Below are positions 12,696 to 23,789 of a stretch of DNA of 64,000 bases, one piece after another. The first letter of the stretch is position 1. The number at the start of each line of letters is the position of its first letter. Source of the DNA: Exophiala sp. HKRS030 (taxonomy: Eukaryota; Ascomycota; Eurotiomycetes; Chaetothyriales; Herpotrichiellaceae); contig JAHWDD010000004.1 of assembly GCA_023897205.1 (NCBI GenBank), positions 1,736,001 to 1,800,000 of the forward strand, written 5' to 3'. The notes under the pieces were generated by a model. That model saw only the letters and a list, made by a program, of their open reading frames with translations, did not search any database and was not told where the DNA came from. The position numbers and the translations under genes were made by a program.

Positions 12696-13419
12696 TCAAC
12701 ATTGACACACATAGTCCGCCGGCATTGGTCTCTGGCCCAATCCGTAGCCGCCGCCGTACACGTTTTCCGCGACCATTCGTAGTGTCATCGGCATCATGTT
12801 GTCCTTGTAATGCTCCTGGATGTCCGACTTCTCCACTGCGAATTTGATGTTGAAATGGTCGTCCTCCATGGCCATACGCTCACCTTCCTTCTGCTTATCG
12901 GCATTCCACCACTGTGGCAACAAGGCTGCAGTGTTGGCGCGAGTCAGAAAATCCCGGAACACGGGTAGCGGAGGGTCGTTGCCGTAGATGCCGTGGTTGT
13001 GCCCTCCGAAAGAATAGTCGTCGTCACAGCGCAGTCGGAACGTGTCGATGAGCATCTCGTACGTCTTGTTTTCAGTCTTGAATTGGCGCAAGAAACGGGC
13101 CAGGGTAGGGTGAGGGAGAGAAGCTGGCGTGGTTCCGGTACCTCCTCCTAGTCGTCGACATGTGCTTTTGTGTTGCGGCCAGTGGCTTGTTTGGCATTCT
13201 GTTATGGGCGACTGGTAAGTGTGTCATGATTTTCAAGGGCTCGGAGTGAGTATCGTCTCTCTCTCTCTCTCTCCTGTCTGACTGACCTTTAGAGCAGTAG
13301 TATGCTTTCTGGCAACGACCGCATCTTTTCAAACTCGCGCCAGTGGGAAGTCCAGCCTCAGGCTTCTTGCAGGTGGTACATGCTCGCGCTTCAGCCGCTG
13401 TGTTTGCAGAATCTGCCAT
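12696..13419 (-). CDS. MYND-type zinc finger protein
   Basis: 211 residues from exons 13419-13287 and 13198-12696. The donor is GTCAGT and the acceptor AACAG. The MYND finger is complete only after splicing: CTTCKKPE, then CGRCQKAYYCSKECQTSHW and HKSTC. It occupies roughly residues 13-60 and has the usual Cys spacing with one His and a final Cys. The remainder is acidic to neutral and contains KTYEMLIDTFRLRCDDDYSF and a C-terminal GGGYGLGQRPMPADYV segment, typical of small fungal MYND proteins of unknown role. MYND fingers generally bind proline-rich partners. The intron (13199-13286) contains a pure TC microsatellite. Reading frame intact (636 nt). Longer upstream open sequence is not used because MADSAN at 13419 is the first Met before the finger. 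Confidence 0.88.
13256..13273. repeat. TC dinucleotide microsatellite inside MYND intron
   Basis: An uninterrupted (TC)n tract of 18 bases lies within the intron, near its donor end. On the coding strand it reads (GA)n. Confidence 0.85.
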
Positions 13420-14466
13420 TTCTTTATATTTCTTTCTCTTGGTGCAGGTGTTTGACTCCTGTGAGATGACTAGAAAAGATTTACTGAGTGCTGCTACGGC
13501 TTTCGCTGTATGGGTAAGTACAGATGCGATAGTTGTAAAAAGTGTTACAGTCTGGACGTGTTCCAAGCTAACGTGAATTCGTCAAGTTGCCAAGATATCT
13601 GGGATTGGGAATTGACCTGTAGGACGACACACGACTTATGAAGAGAATCTGACTACCTGCTATCTACATAGGTACGTTGGAATGGAGCCAGTAAAGTTGC
13701 CATCATTTCAAGTACTCATTTCGACCATGATATTGACGCTACGGGCGGCTGATCTCATACCAACTTCCAACAAGATCAGCACTCCCAGTGGAGCAAGTTG
13801 CAATTCTCAATGTAGTGACAATATGAACGGGCAAGTTGAGATCTAGGAACTGCTTCAAGCTGACTCAAGCAATGTCTGAGACTGCGTCTCTGTTCACATG
13901 GGACACTCGAAACTTTCGCGACACTTGATCTGGCGTCGTTGGTGCCACCGAGAGACAAGGGTAACGGTACACAATGAATTCTTGGTACGCCTTCACTATC
14001 ACAATGAACAGGACTGCCACTGTGAGGTGAATAGAGATGACTCAAGGCCTTTCGTACGATGATCGAGGGAGTAATGGTCGTCGATTTGATCTTGTTCTGG
14101 CTGGCCTATTCATTCATTAGTCTGCAAGCCCTAAGTCCAAAGTAACTGCAACCACTATTGAGGCATCATGCACAGTCGTTTGAAGCTGTGAGTCTTCTGT
14201 AGGCAGTTCCTCCCATTGTGTATCCGCTGGCAGCGTTTGCATCTCAATCCTGGTCATTATGTTCGAGTCAAAGGTCTTTGTCTCTTTGACATGTTACTGT
14301 CTCAACTGACCACACGAGGGAGTAGGATTTAGTTCTCCAGCTTTTCAACTCCTCTGATCCAATGTTTTGAAAGTCCGTCATGCAACCGTTCAAAGTTTCA
14401 GCGGCCCCAAACACACTCGGCACGCGATTTATTTCTTGGTAGACCAAAGGCTGGCTGGAAACACCG
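13420..14466. other. Divergent intergenic region, MYND / RING
   Basis: About 1 kb of promoter space for two divergent genes. No recognisable coding or structured element. Confidence 0.55.
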
Positions 14467-15369
14467 ATGGCTTCGTTGAATGAGTACGAGGATTTTGCTG
14501 TGAGCATGGGCATCACACTCCCAAACGCCTCACGCCGTTTACAAGCTCTGTCAAACCTCACCAATGTATTGAGCCCGTGCGATTATCGAGCTTATCGATT
14601 TCTAAATGGCGCTCTGGGAATGGTACCCAATCTACCCCGTGCGCGGAGAGGTCGACCAAGTGGACAGCGTCGTCATAGTGTATCGCCCGCGTCAATCGCC
14701 GAATTGGTGCTCGATCGACGAGTTGCCTTTGAAAATCTGCAGGATGAACCAGAAGGCCTAGCCGTGCTTGGTCGAAGTCCTACGGCCCTACTTTCTGATC
14801 TTGAACACCGTTGGAGATTGACATATAAATGTCTCACCGTCGAAGACGACCTGATGAAAGAGCTGATGTTGTATTTCGGAGCGGAGCAGAACATGGAGCA
14901 ATTCACCAACGTGAGGTTCGCCACCGCTAGAGTCCGGTATCGAAGATTGAGACTCGCGGTCACGGCTGTCAAGGAGACTCCATGGCTGAAGGTATATGTG
15001 GATGGGTTTCTCGGTGGCCACCGTACATATTACGGTAGCAACGGAAGCGAAGCAGACTTGTCGTCTTCGACCAGCTCCGTCAATGATGAAGACTGTCCTA
15101 TCTGCTCTTGCGGGCTTTTCGTTCACCCCGAAGACGCAGACATGCTTCCAACTGATTCCAAACCAGAGATTGCCAGTTGCCCTTCGTGCCGTCAATGCTT
15201 GCACGCGAGCTGCTTGGTAATGTGGATTGAGAAACAAAGTGGGAACAACCGGAGCTGTCCGCTATGTCGTGCAGTGCTTTCCGACTCGTTTCAGAGGGAT
15301 ATGTTCGACGGTATGGCCATGCAGCTGGAGGAATCGTGCGCGTTCTTTTCTCGACTCATTGAGTGTTGA
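14467..15369 (+). CDS. RING-type zinc finger protein (putative E3 ubiquitin ligase)
   Basis: Intronless, 300 residues, intact frame. The N-terminal two thirds are helical and basic, with RRGRPSGQRR near residue 60, and match no family that I recognise. The C-terminal third holds a zinc finger. It starts CPIC at about residue 210, runs through an acidic spacer with PEDADML, then CPSCRQCLHASCLVMWIEK, and closes CPLCR. The pattern C-x2-C ... C-x2-C-x-H-x2-C-x3-W ... C-x2-C resembles the RING variants in which the usual fourth-ligand His is Cys, as in SWIM-associated RINGs. The Trp after the sixth ligand and CPLCR favour an E2-binding RING, hence a ubiquitin ligase. The substrate is unknown. Confidence 0.85.
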   Translation: MASLNEYEDFAVSMGITLPNASRRLQALSNLTNVLSPCDYRAYRFLNGALGMVPNLPRARRGRPSGQRRHSVSPASIAELVLDRRVAFENLQDEPEGLAVLGRSPTALLSDLEHRWRLTYKCLTVEDDLMKELMLYFGAEQNMEQFTNVRFATARVRYRRLRLAVTAVKETPWLKVYVDGFLGGHRTYYGSNGSEADLSSSTSSVNDEDCPICSCGLFVHPEDADMLPTDSKPEIASCPSCRQCLHASCLVMWIEKQSGNNRSCPLCRAVLSDSFQRDMFDGMAMQLEESCAFFSRLIEC

Positions 15370-16510
15370 TGCGGGAGTTTCTGGGCGACATGTACAAGTC
15401 AATCACACAGCGTGCTCCGCTAGATAGCAGAAAGCCCGGCTGATCCATGTAATTTGGTAGATCGGAGAGTAATAATAGTCAAGTCATGAGCCTGGATATC
15501 CAGAGCCATCCATGAACAGCCGGTGCCTGTTGGCAAGAATGATATCTGAACATTTCCTTTGAGACCTTCGATTTGGGCACGATAAACTAGCCTTTCCTTC
15601 CCGTATCCCAAACCCCGTGTTATGTCAAGAACAGGCGAAGACTTTGTATTATCGCATGTCAGCAGTCGTTCCGAAATGGTAGAAGGATCCGTCAGTGACA
15701 CCCTATGAGCCAGTTGAAAGTCAGGGCGTGCTGTGGGGAAGAAAGGCACGACTTCCGGGGCGCGAAGGCCAGTTGAGCACGCCCAGTTCGAGGGCCGGTT
15801 TCCCGGAAGACCAATCCCCTTCAAGTCTTCATAGCTCGAGGAGTGCACGTATTACTTGATGATTGTGCAGACAAAAACGAGGAGTTGTCTGGGGATCACT
15901 GGATCAGGCGACCAGCGGATTAAGTTCGTTAGTTAGTTGGGGTTCAGGGGACCGGAAGCGGGGAAGGAGCTCCTCCCTCGTCCAGCCTTGGAAAGCACAC
16001 GTCGCCACGGCCCACGGCAAGAGCTACCCAGGAGTCAGAGTCAAACCGAGGCAAGAAGCACAGAATCACAACGACAGTTTATCCAACTCCCCACAAGTGG
16101 AATTCCACAACCTTCAAGGCAACCCTTGGGCCAACGTCGTGAAGACCCTTGACACTTGTGGCCAGAATCTGGGGCTGGGGTTCTTCGATACTCCTATCAT
16201 CCAATTGGTCAAATCCGCCGAGGATCCCTCTCTTACTAGGATTGCTTCATCCTGGAATCACTCCATTCCGCGGCATGTGTGCGGGCGACGTCTCGACGTC
16301 TCTGGCACCAACTCCACCTTGCAACGGTGCCAGAGGCGTCCACCATGGGTACCGCGTTTAACACGTCTTCCTGGAGAGGGGTTCTTCTCGTTCGTGATGT
16401 TCAATTTTGGATTCTTTCTTTTCATCGTCTATCAAGTCGCATTCCACGAAGACATCCACACTGAGCAGGCAATCACCCAACACACAGATATCAGATAGTC
16501 ATTCAACCTA
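15370..16510. other. Intergenic, RING 3' end to SDR promoter
   Basis: About 1.1 kb. Open frames at 15420-15848 (minus) and 15863-16498 (plus, 211 codons) have no family features and irregular composition. I treat them as chance ORFs in promoter or UTR sequence. Confidence 0.5.
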
Positions 16511-17854
16511 ATGGCAACTCCAGGACCGATCAAGCGTGCCGAGCAGGTAGTCACCGGCATACTGAAGCTTCCCATAAACGTTGTCAGATATGCCGCCGCA
16601 GAGCCATTACTCTCAGGCTCTCTACTTTTTGCCCTCACACGAGCTCCAGAAAGGTATAGACAACAACTCTTGAGACTCCTCCAAGACCGCGGGCTATCCA
16701 ATGAGCGCATCGCGCTTCTCATCAAGTCTCTGAAATATCTTCTTGCCATTGGTGTCGTGCGCCGGTCCAATCAAGCACTTAACAGACTGGCACTCAATCA
16801 TTGGGGCTTACTCAAACCCGGAGCCCCATTCGAATTCGGTCCACGGAAGACTGAACTGGTCCTCATCACGGGTGGCTGCAGTGGATTTGGCTATGAAATG
16901 GTCAAAGGCTTTTCCAAGGTTGCCAGAGTTGTGATATTCGATGTCATCCCACCGCCTGCTGAGTTCGAGAAGTGTGAGTACTTTGAATCTCACCATTTGC
17001 TACTGAGTTCCATCACTAACATGGAAGTTCAGTGACTGGAGTACACTACTATCGCGTCGATCTCACAGACTTGCCTTCGATCGAGACGGCTGCAGAACAA
17101 GTTCGTCGTGACCATGGGCATCCGAGTGTCCTCATCAACAATGCCGGTATCGGTAAGTTCCCGTGCAACTTCACACCAAACATGTTTCGCTTCCCTAGCA
17201 GTTCCATAGACCTGACTGACCTTCGGATTCTCAACATCAACAGGTAACAAGGATGGCCTCTTGGGCGCGAAAGTGCACTCGACTGATGCTATCTTCAAAG
17301 TCAACATTGTGTCGCACTTCATCCTGATCAAAGAATTCGTACCAGCCATGCTAAAGGCCAAAAAAGGTCACGTCGTGACTATCGCCTCAATGGCCAGCTT
17401 CATTTCTGCCCCAGGTCTGGTCGACTATTGTTGTACCAAAGTCGCTGCTTTGTACTTGAATGACGGTGAGTCGGTGTTTACCTTGTCTCGGGTTTGATCT
17501 GTTTTCTTGCACTGGTGACTAACAACCATGTTTTTCTCAATCACAGGTCTGCGTGCCGAATTACGTGACCGTCACCCCAATGGCAACACTATTCAAACAA
17601 CCTCGGTACACCCGTCATGGCACAAGACGGGCATCATCCGTGGCTTCGAAGACAAACTGGCCTCGGTCGGCATTCGTGTGGACCCAGCCTCGAATGTTAG
17701 CGACGCCGTCGTCGAGCAGGTCCTGGCTGCGCGTAGCGGTCGTATTTTCATGCCCAGGTCCGAGGAAGGGAACTCTGGCGTGAGAACCTGGCCAATTTGG
17801 TTGCAAGATGTCGTCGGCTATGTGCACAAGAAGACAAGCGGTTTCGAATTTTGA
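16511..17854 (+). CDS. Short-chain dehydrogenase/reductase, 17beta-HSD11 / retSDR-like
   Basis: NAD(P)-dependent SDR of 370 residues. Exons are 16511-16973, 17033-17152, 17244-17465 and 17547-17854, with total length a multiple of three. The cofactor motif is TGGCSGFG (in LVLITGGCSGFGYEM), followed by NNAG after FEKLTGVHYYRVDLTD, and the active-site YxxxK is in VDYCCTKVAAL; a Ser lies before it in IASMASF. An N-terminal extension of about 110 residues contains a hydrophobic stretch (EPLLSGSLLFAL), which suggests membrane or lipid-droplet association, as in retinol/steroid SDRs of this type. The C-terminal part contains HPSWHKTGI. The substrate is likely a lipid alcohol or ketone; this is inferred from family only. 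No frameshift. Confidence 0.9.
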
Positions 17855-18374
17855 TGGGTCCAAAGCCATGCCAAGATCTATTCATCTTACTTGTTATGGA
17901 TAGTATATTTCTCGTTTGCGCTGGCAGCTTTCTCATCCTCACACGCACTTAAAGATTAGCTCAATCTTGATAACCGGCATGAAGGTCTTCTTGCCCCTTT
18001 TGTTCGTTCTTGAATAGCCTATTTCGGCTGGGAAACAATCGCTGTGAGAACAGCCTGTAGATTGTGATTGTGTCGTCCAGCTCTTCTCGTGCTCGGTGAA
18101 TCCAATTAGTGCAATATGAGTTACTTAGCCAAAGAAACTAACCAACAACGACCAGGATACTACCACTCGATACGCCCGCACTGATACTGAGACTGTAAGA
18201 TACATGTGAAGCCAAGAAATGATCATAGATACATAAGTTACCATTACATACAATTGCACCTAGCGACAGATTCCCGTTTGCAGATAAATACAGCGACATT
18301 GCCCTGCCCGCTATGAGACCACCCGCTCGCGCTCCTGAGTCGGAAGCGCCAAACACATTGCCCGCATCGCATCA
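17855..18374. other. Intergenic, convergent SDR / hydrolase 3' ends
   Basis: About 0.5 kb of 3' UTR-type sequence. No gene seen. Confidence 0.6.
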
Positions 18375-20144
18375 TCAATCATCCCTCACCCGTCTCAAAG
18401 ACTTTCCCTGAGCTGGATACTCGACTCCAACCAATTCCCCATCACCGGCGACCTCGAGCACGAATTCGTCATAGTATCTGAAAAGCTCGGATTCGAGAAA
18501 CGCCGTGTTGGCCCAGGAGAAACAGCCGTCGTCGAACAGACTTGTGCCGCCCTCGATCCGCGACCGCGGTCCAAAGGGCAAGTACTCGACCACCGCGCGG
18601 TATTGGAGGCGTTTGGCGCCGTCGTCGAGGGCGTCTTCGATGCCTGTCGGGTACAGACGGATCCATTGTTCCACGCCCTCGGGCAGTGCGGTCAGGCCGG
18701 GTTGGGTGAAGTTTGGTTTTGCGTCGAGGCCGTCGATCCAGAGCTCGGGAAGCCCCAAGCCTGGATGGTCGTCGTCGACAGTGAAAGTGAGATTAGTTCC
18801 GTTGTCGGCTTCGTCGGCAAATGTACCTGCGAAGAAGCGTCGTGCGTGCTCGTGGCCGGCTGCCTCGGCGGCAGGAATGAATGTCTCGCCCACCGCGGCG
18901 CGAATGTGCCATCGGTCTGAACTTGCGCCTGGGCCTGCCACGAGGACGTTGTAGCCTAGTCTGTGGTCGGGTGATAGTGCGAAGACCGCGGTGTAGCTTA
19001 GTTGGCCACCGGCTTTGGTGTAGAGATCGGAAACGCGCGTGCGTGTGGAATTGGCAGAGACTGGAATCGTCAGGCGGCTGATTTCCCAAGGCGCTCCGAC
19101 GCTGTTTACGAGAGAAGCTGTATGAGCATGAGGCTTGAGCCAAAGACGCGTGTTGACCGGTGAGAGGACCTCCGAGTTGAGGATGGAAATGCCGATGGCG
19201 CGCAAGTCGGCTGCGTTTGAATAAATGCCGCCAGATCTAGAGCAGTCAGTATTAGTGTAAGGAGATGGTCATGTGGAGGACTTACGGTGCACTGAGCTGA
19301 TTGTCAAACCCCAGCTACTTAGCTCTGAGGAAATGGCAACTGCATTGAGATCGTCACCCTCCGGTAACAATGAGGTCGTGTGGTTGAGACCAAATGTGGT
19401 GCCGAGGATGCTTTGAATGGCTTCGTTGTACGTTTGATTTGTCAGTCGCTCAAGAACACGACCAAGCACAGCGAATCCACCATCGGAATAAAGCGCTGAT
19501 TGACCGACTGGCTGAGAAGGAGCTCTAACATCTTTGAAGTATGATAGAAACGTCTCCGTGTCGCAACCTTCGGTGTCTCCAGGCAAACACGTAATGAGTG
19601 CCAGGGGAAATCCACCTGTACCAGCTTGCTGAGAGGCGAGTGCACCAATGGTGACATCCTCCCATATTATACTGGTCAAGGAATCTTCTGGTGAGTTGCC
19701 TGCAAGTTCTGGGAGATACTGTGTGACATTATGGTCGAAGATTTCTACACTGCCAGCGTGAATGAGAATGGCATATACTGTGAGGAGTTTCGAGACACTA
19801 CCAATGCGGTAGATTGTCTCTTCATCAAGTCCTCCTGTTGGGAATGTTTCGTTCAAGGCAGGGGCTGTGGCTTGATGGGAGTAGCTATAGATAGACGCGT
19901 TGGTGACAGTCGAGTAGACATCAATGGTGAAGGTTGATGTTGAAGCATTGACGATCCCTGACTCAAAGAGTGCTTCAACGACTTCTGGAAAGGACTCTGC
20001 TGCTTCTGCGAATGCATCGGTTGTGGTCAGGTCGAAATCGGAGGAGAAGATGGGGCCTAGGAGTGGGCATTCTTCGGTTGGCAAGAAATCTTGAGCGCGT
20101 ATACACGACAGAAGCAAAGTAATCGGAGCTAACAGTCGAAACAT
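18375..20144 (-). CDS. Secreted beta-lactamase-like serine hydrolase, frame lost at the splice junction
   Basis: Class C beta-lactamase / penicillin-binding-protein fold of about 573 residues. A signal peptide (MFRLLAPITLLLSCIRAQ) and several N-x-S/T sequons point to secretion. The nucleophile motif SxxK is S116-V-S-K119 (in RIGSVSKLL). Tyr219 begins YSDGGFAVLG, corresponding to the YxN loop but with Asp. After the intron come SGGIYSNAADLRAIG and a C-terminal domain like that of fungal ARB_00930-type proteins (SWANTAFLESELFRYYDEF). Such enzymes are usually esterases or amidases rather than antibiotic hydrolases. Exons are 20144-19286 and 19236-18375. Their phases disagree by one base: CACC at the GTAAGT donor would need a third C. 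Total 1721 nt plus one is 574 codons. Confidence 0.83.
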
Positions 20145-21219
20145 CTTGTTAAGAGGCGTGGGATGAAATGAGTAAATGAGTTGAGATGACTATAGACGGG
20201 CTCTCTGACACAGAGATTGTCAACTTACTTTATATCTCCGTCTTCTCAATGGAACAAATCGCTAGGCTGCGTTGGAGGTGGATGATTGTTCGTCATAGGT
20301 TTCTATAATCAGCAGTTCCTTGATCGCCGAACAGTGATCCCATCCTCTAGCCCAGGCCATGGTGATCTTGGAGGAATTATGGTCCACTTGGTGGGACGAA
20401 TCGCGAGCACTGCCAGGCCGTATTTCCCCTTTCGTAACGGTTCGATATGTCTTTGGAACGTTCATTGCTGATCTTTGTAGGAATCTGTGCTTTCTCGATT
20501 CGCTGATCATGACAGGCGTGGCTGTTCATGTCGATGCAGCACGTGTGCTCCCCTTGTCAGTTTTGAAGCGTCTTTGGGGCCGATCGAGAGGCTCATACCT
20601 GCTAAAGCACCCACAAGGCTGAGTTGATGATCAAGTGCTCAAATTGGGGTTTGGACCGAGCCCACTCGTACGAACACGAAGCGGTGAATCCATTTCGGAC
20701 GAGCCGCCATTGGTACCTTTCATAGAGACTTCGCTTTACCGTCGGGCGCCACGCCGTATTTGTCGATGAAGTGACATCACATTGTGTTATTCAAGTGATC
20801 GACCAGAAAGGTGGGGTTACGAGTACGAATAAGAGTCGATACGAAACATGAAATGGGAGGAACAAAGTGGACTTTACCTGAACGCGGTACGATCGCGAGA
20901 CCAGAGAAGCTGTTGGCTCAATACGATTCTTGTGGCTTTGAAGTTGGCGAGCGTGATTCTGCAGACGACGATGAGGTTGAGGTTGAAAAAACGAGGAGTG
21001 AATCGAGAGTCTTGAGGTTGAAGCCTCTGGCAGTAATTGTGGCTTGGCAAGCAGAAGAACTTCACGTGATCTCCACTCCCACTCTCGGTGCTCTCGACGA
21101 CTTAACTCCGTTCCATCCTCACCCATCGTGCCTATTGACCAAGTTCTCCTCAGTTTTCTCGGCCCAACAACTCCTAACTCCTTGTTCACTCTACTTCCCG
21201 TCACCGGTCAAGTTATCCT
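20145..21219. other. Intergenic, hydrolase promoter / Zn2Cys6 3' end
   Basis: About 1.1 kb. Open frames up to 155 codons overlap on both strands near 20800-21280 but show no family features. Confidence 0.5.
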
Positions 21220-23095
21220 CTATCCCCAGCGATGGCAATATCGCTCGATGGAAGTTTGGAGCACCCTCTCGCCACTGATGAGCCAAGCATCATCTACCCT
21301 GCACCTTTGCTCGCGGATATGCTTTAATGCTGCACGAGCAATGTACGAGTATGTGGGAGGCATGCCATCAACGATTTGTGTCCCCGTATCTGAGCTGGAC
21401 GAAGCGATAAGCGTCTCGGCAATATCGATTACCATCTTTGAAACAGTATCGAGAGCGTTTTGTGACTTCTCTTGCCATTCTTCGAGGGATTTGTATGTGG
21501 CTGTGGTATCTTGTGGGTCAAGGTCGATGATATGCCAATGCAATGCGAACATTGCTCTGATCAAGACAAGTTAGAGGTAGGTACAAATGTTTCATCGAAA
21601 TGGAAAACTCGAGGATACGATAGAGACAGACGGTAATGCTCACCTGATGACCGTATTTATTGCTGTGCAAAACGAGCCCGAGTGCCCTTGGCATTGTGGC
21701 ATGACCAAGGTAAGATATGCCAGAAGACTGGTATCCAGCCTGTCGAGCAGGAGCAATCTCAAATCGACGTTCTCGACATCGAATCCTTTCAAAACTTGGT
21801 CCAGAACGCAAATTGCTTGAGTCGTTCGACCGAATCCTTCGACCTCTGACGCCATGAGATCAGACACGGAGATGTTGGGTACGCACGCCGGATCTGAGAT
21901 ATCGAGCTGGTCAAGACTTCGATATTCCATCGGCAGTCGGGCGGTTCCGCTGGGAAAGACGGTAACCAGCGGTTGGTCGACGATTGTCATCTCACTGAAG
22001 AAGATCCTGTCACCAATGAGGCTTTAGCTGATGGTTTGCTGACTACATCTCAAAGTTGTCCAGAGTAACGTACCGCTCATATATAACAATTCCCCACCAA
22101 GTGTTTGCCGCCTCTTCATTTTGGAGCATCCGGTCAATATCATCTTGGGTATTAAAATTGGCCACGATCCGGCTCTGTCTGTGGTCTCGAATGTGAATAC
22201 CAGCGGAGTAGGCAGTCCGAGCACTGGCAGCGATGGTCACAAACGCGTGATCAGGCCGGCCATGTGTGTACTCGTATACAGCTAGCAATAACCCCGCCTG
22301 GACAAGAGGTAGGGACGGTGGACACGATACCTGAACTTGGGCCAAGAGAGATCGTGCATTGAGATAGAGTCTCCGCTGTTCGACATATTGGTCTGCGCCA
22401 TGTACGGGTCGATGTCCTAATGCAGGGGTGTGTGTCACCAGACAGATTATCAATAACAAGACCGAGAAGTCTGCAGTTGGCGTTGCCCCTAAAGTGATGA
22501 GATTATTATAGAATCGTGTGCGGGAAATGATGGGAAGATGGTGATGAAAGCCCTGGAAATACCGAGCGCTGATATCATCCACAAACTGGCCTGTCGCTCG
22601 AATAAGGCTGTGAATCTCTTGATACACCTGACTTCTGGTTTCTAATCGTCAGCCTGGACATCACGTAACAATCGGCCACGCCGGTTCTCATGCTGCCTCC
22701 ACACCGAGGTACGAAGCCAATATTTTAGATGAAGAAGAGGAGGGGGCCAACTAAACTGGTCAACTGTAGCCTGAGCTAGAATGACACGAGACAGAACCAG
22801 ACTACTACGTGGCCGTTCCTCGCGGACCGATGCAGCATGTAAGTTCACGATCCCAGGAGTGTGACTCGGTGTCCTACGTGCACCTGCGGCATAGCTACAT
22901 TGTAGATCTTTCCTGTACTCGACTGTAAGCATTCATCTCATCAACAAGAGAGCAGCCTTAGCCAGTAACAAACCTGGCACAATATCCGCATGAAGGCAGC
23001 AGGCGATTACATTTCTTCTTCCGCGTTTTGCAGACCAAACAAGCCTGCGCGGCTGCTTGAGCGGTGCGTACTCGCCCGCCCTCGCCGCTACCCAT
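21220..23095 (-). CDS. Zn2Cys6 transcription factor with fungal-specific TF domain, one-base frameshift
   Basis: 537 residues predicted. Exons are 23095-22974, 22912-22705, 22641-22047, 21994-21644 and 21556-21220. Start MGSGEGGRVRTAQ is followed at residue 19 by the binuclear cluster: C-x2-C-x6-C, LLPSC, GYC. The sixth Cys appears only after splicing (CARKDLQCSY), giving the expected C-x6-C spacing. The regulatory domain includes GFHHHLPIISRTRFY, LVQAGLLLAVYEY, WWGIVIYERYVTLDN and VFPSGTARLP. Exon 2 changes frame at a run of five C (plus 22742-22746, five G). Exons sum to 1613 nt and one added base gives 538 codons including the stop. It is divergent from the amidohydrolase gene and separated by a promoter with five GTCGG repeats, so it is a likely local regulator. 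Confidence 0.85.
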
Positions 23096-23789
23096 GAATC
23101 CTGCTGTGATTGTCCGACACCGTCAAGCCAGCCTCGTGAACTCGAAGTGGGTCCGAAATGCATCCGACGAGCCAAACGGTGGTGGGTGGAAGGACTCGAG
23201 CGAAAAGCCAACAGACTTTTCACAACGTTTCGCAAATCAAGGAGAGATAGCGATCAGTTTCAGGCCATTCTATGTTTTTGCAGTGTAAAGAACTGGACTC
23301 GACGATCAATCAGTTGTCGGACCTGGCGGGCCTGGCGGAAAGCAAACGTCGGACATTATTGTCGGCAATCGTCGGGCTGTCGGACTTTTGAATTGAAATA
23401 AATACCTGTGACGATGCCAAGGTCTGGTGGAAACTCCACCTTTTTTATACTATCACATCGTCCCTAAGATACAACTGAGGCTTTCCAGGCCTTTTCGTCG
23501 GTGAATCGCCCTAGCGGATCCAAGCTCGATCCACAGGCGACCGTGTCAGTCCCATGGCGACTCCGTGGACGCGCATTAAATGTACTCCATTACAAATGTA
23601 AACTCGAGGAAGTCGGTTCCATGTCTCCACACAGAAATGTGCCTAGAGACATGATGAATACTAGAAAAGAGTCGTGTTTCCCTCCTGCTACGATACAATC
23701 GTTCAGCGACAACGTCTCAAGGATTGAGACACCACTGCTCGCAAAAGCTTGATTCATTTTTGTGTCCCAAAGGCACAACATCTCCCACC
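23096..23789. promoter_or_regulatory. Divergent promoter, Zn2Cys6 factor / amidohydrolase
   Basis: 694 bp between two divergent ATGs. It contains the GTCGG cluster (separate entry) and a TTTTTTATAC TATA-like stretch at 23441-23450, about 340 bp before the amidohydrolase ATG. Confidence 0.5.
23316..23383 (+). promoter_or_regulatory. Cluster of five GTCGG direct repeats (candidate Zn2Cys6 operator)
   Basis: GTCGG begins at 23316, 23348, 23361, 23371 and 23379, the last four spaced 13, 10 and 8 bp. Three copies read GTCGGAC. CGG triplets are the half-sites of Zn2Cys6 factors, and the flanking minus-strand gene encodes one. Direct repeats rather than inverted ones would suit monomer or head-to-tail binding. 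Function is inferred from composition and position. Confidence 0.5.

Noticed and set aside
15863..16498. 211-codon plus-strand ORF ahead of the SDR gene
   Set aside because: No domain, irregular composition, ends just before the SDR ATG; more likely promoter or UTR.
20791..21278. Overlapping ORFs of 137 and 155 codons on opposite strands
   Set aside because: No recognisable motif on either strand; location fits intergenic sequence.
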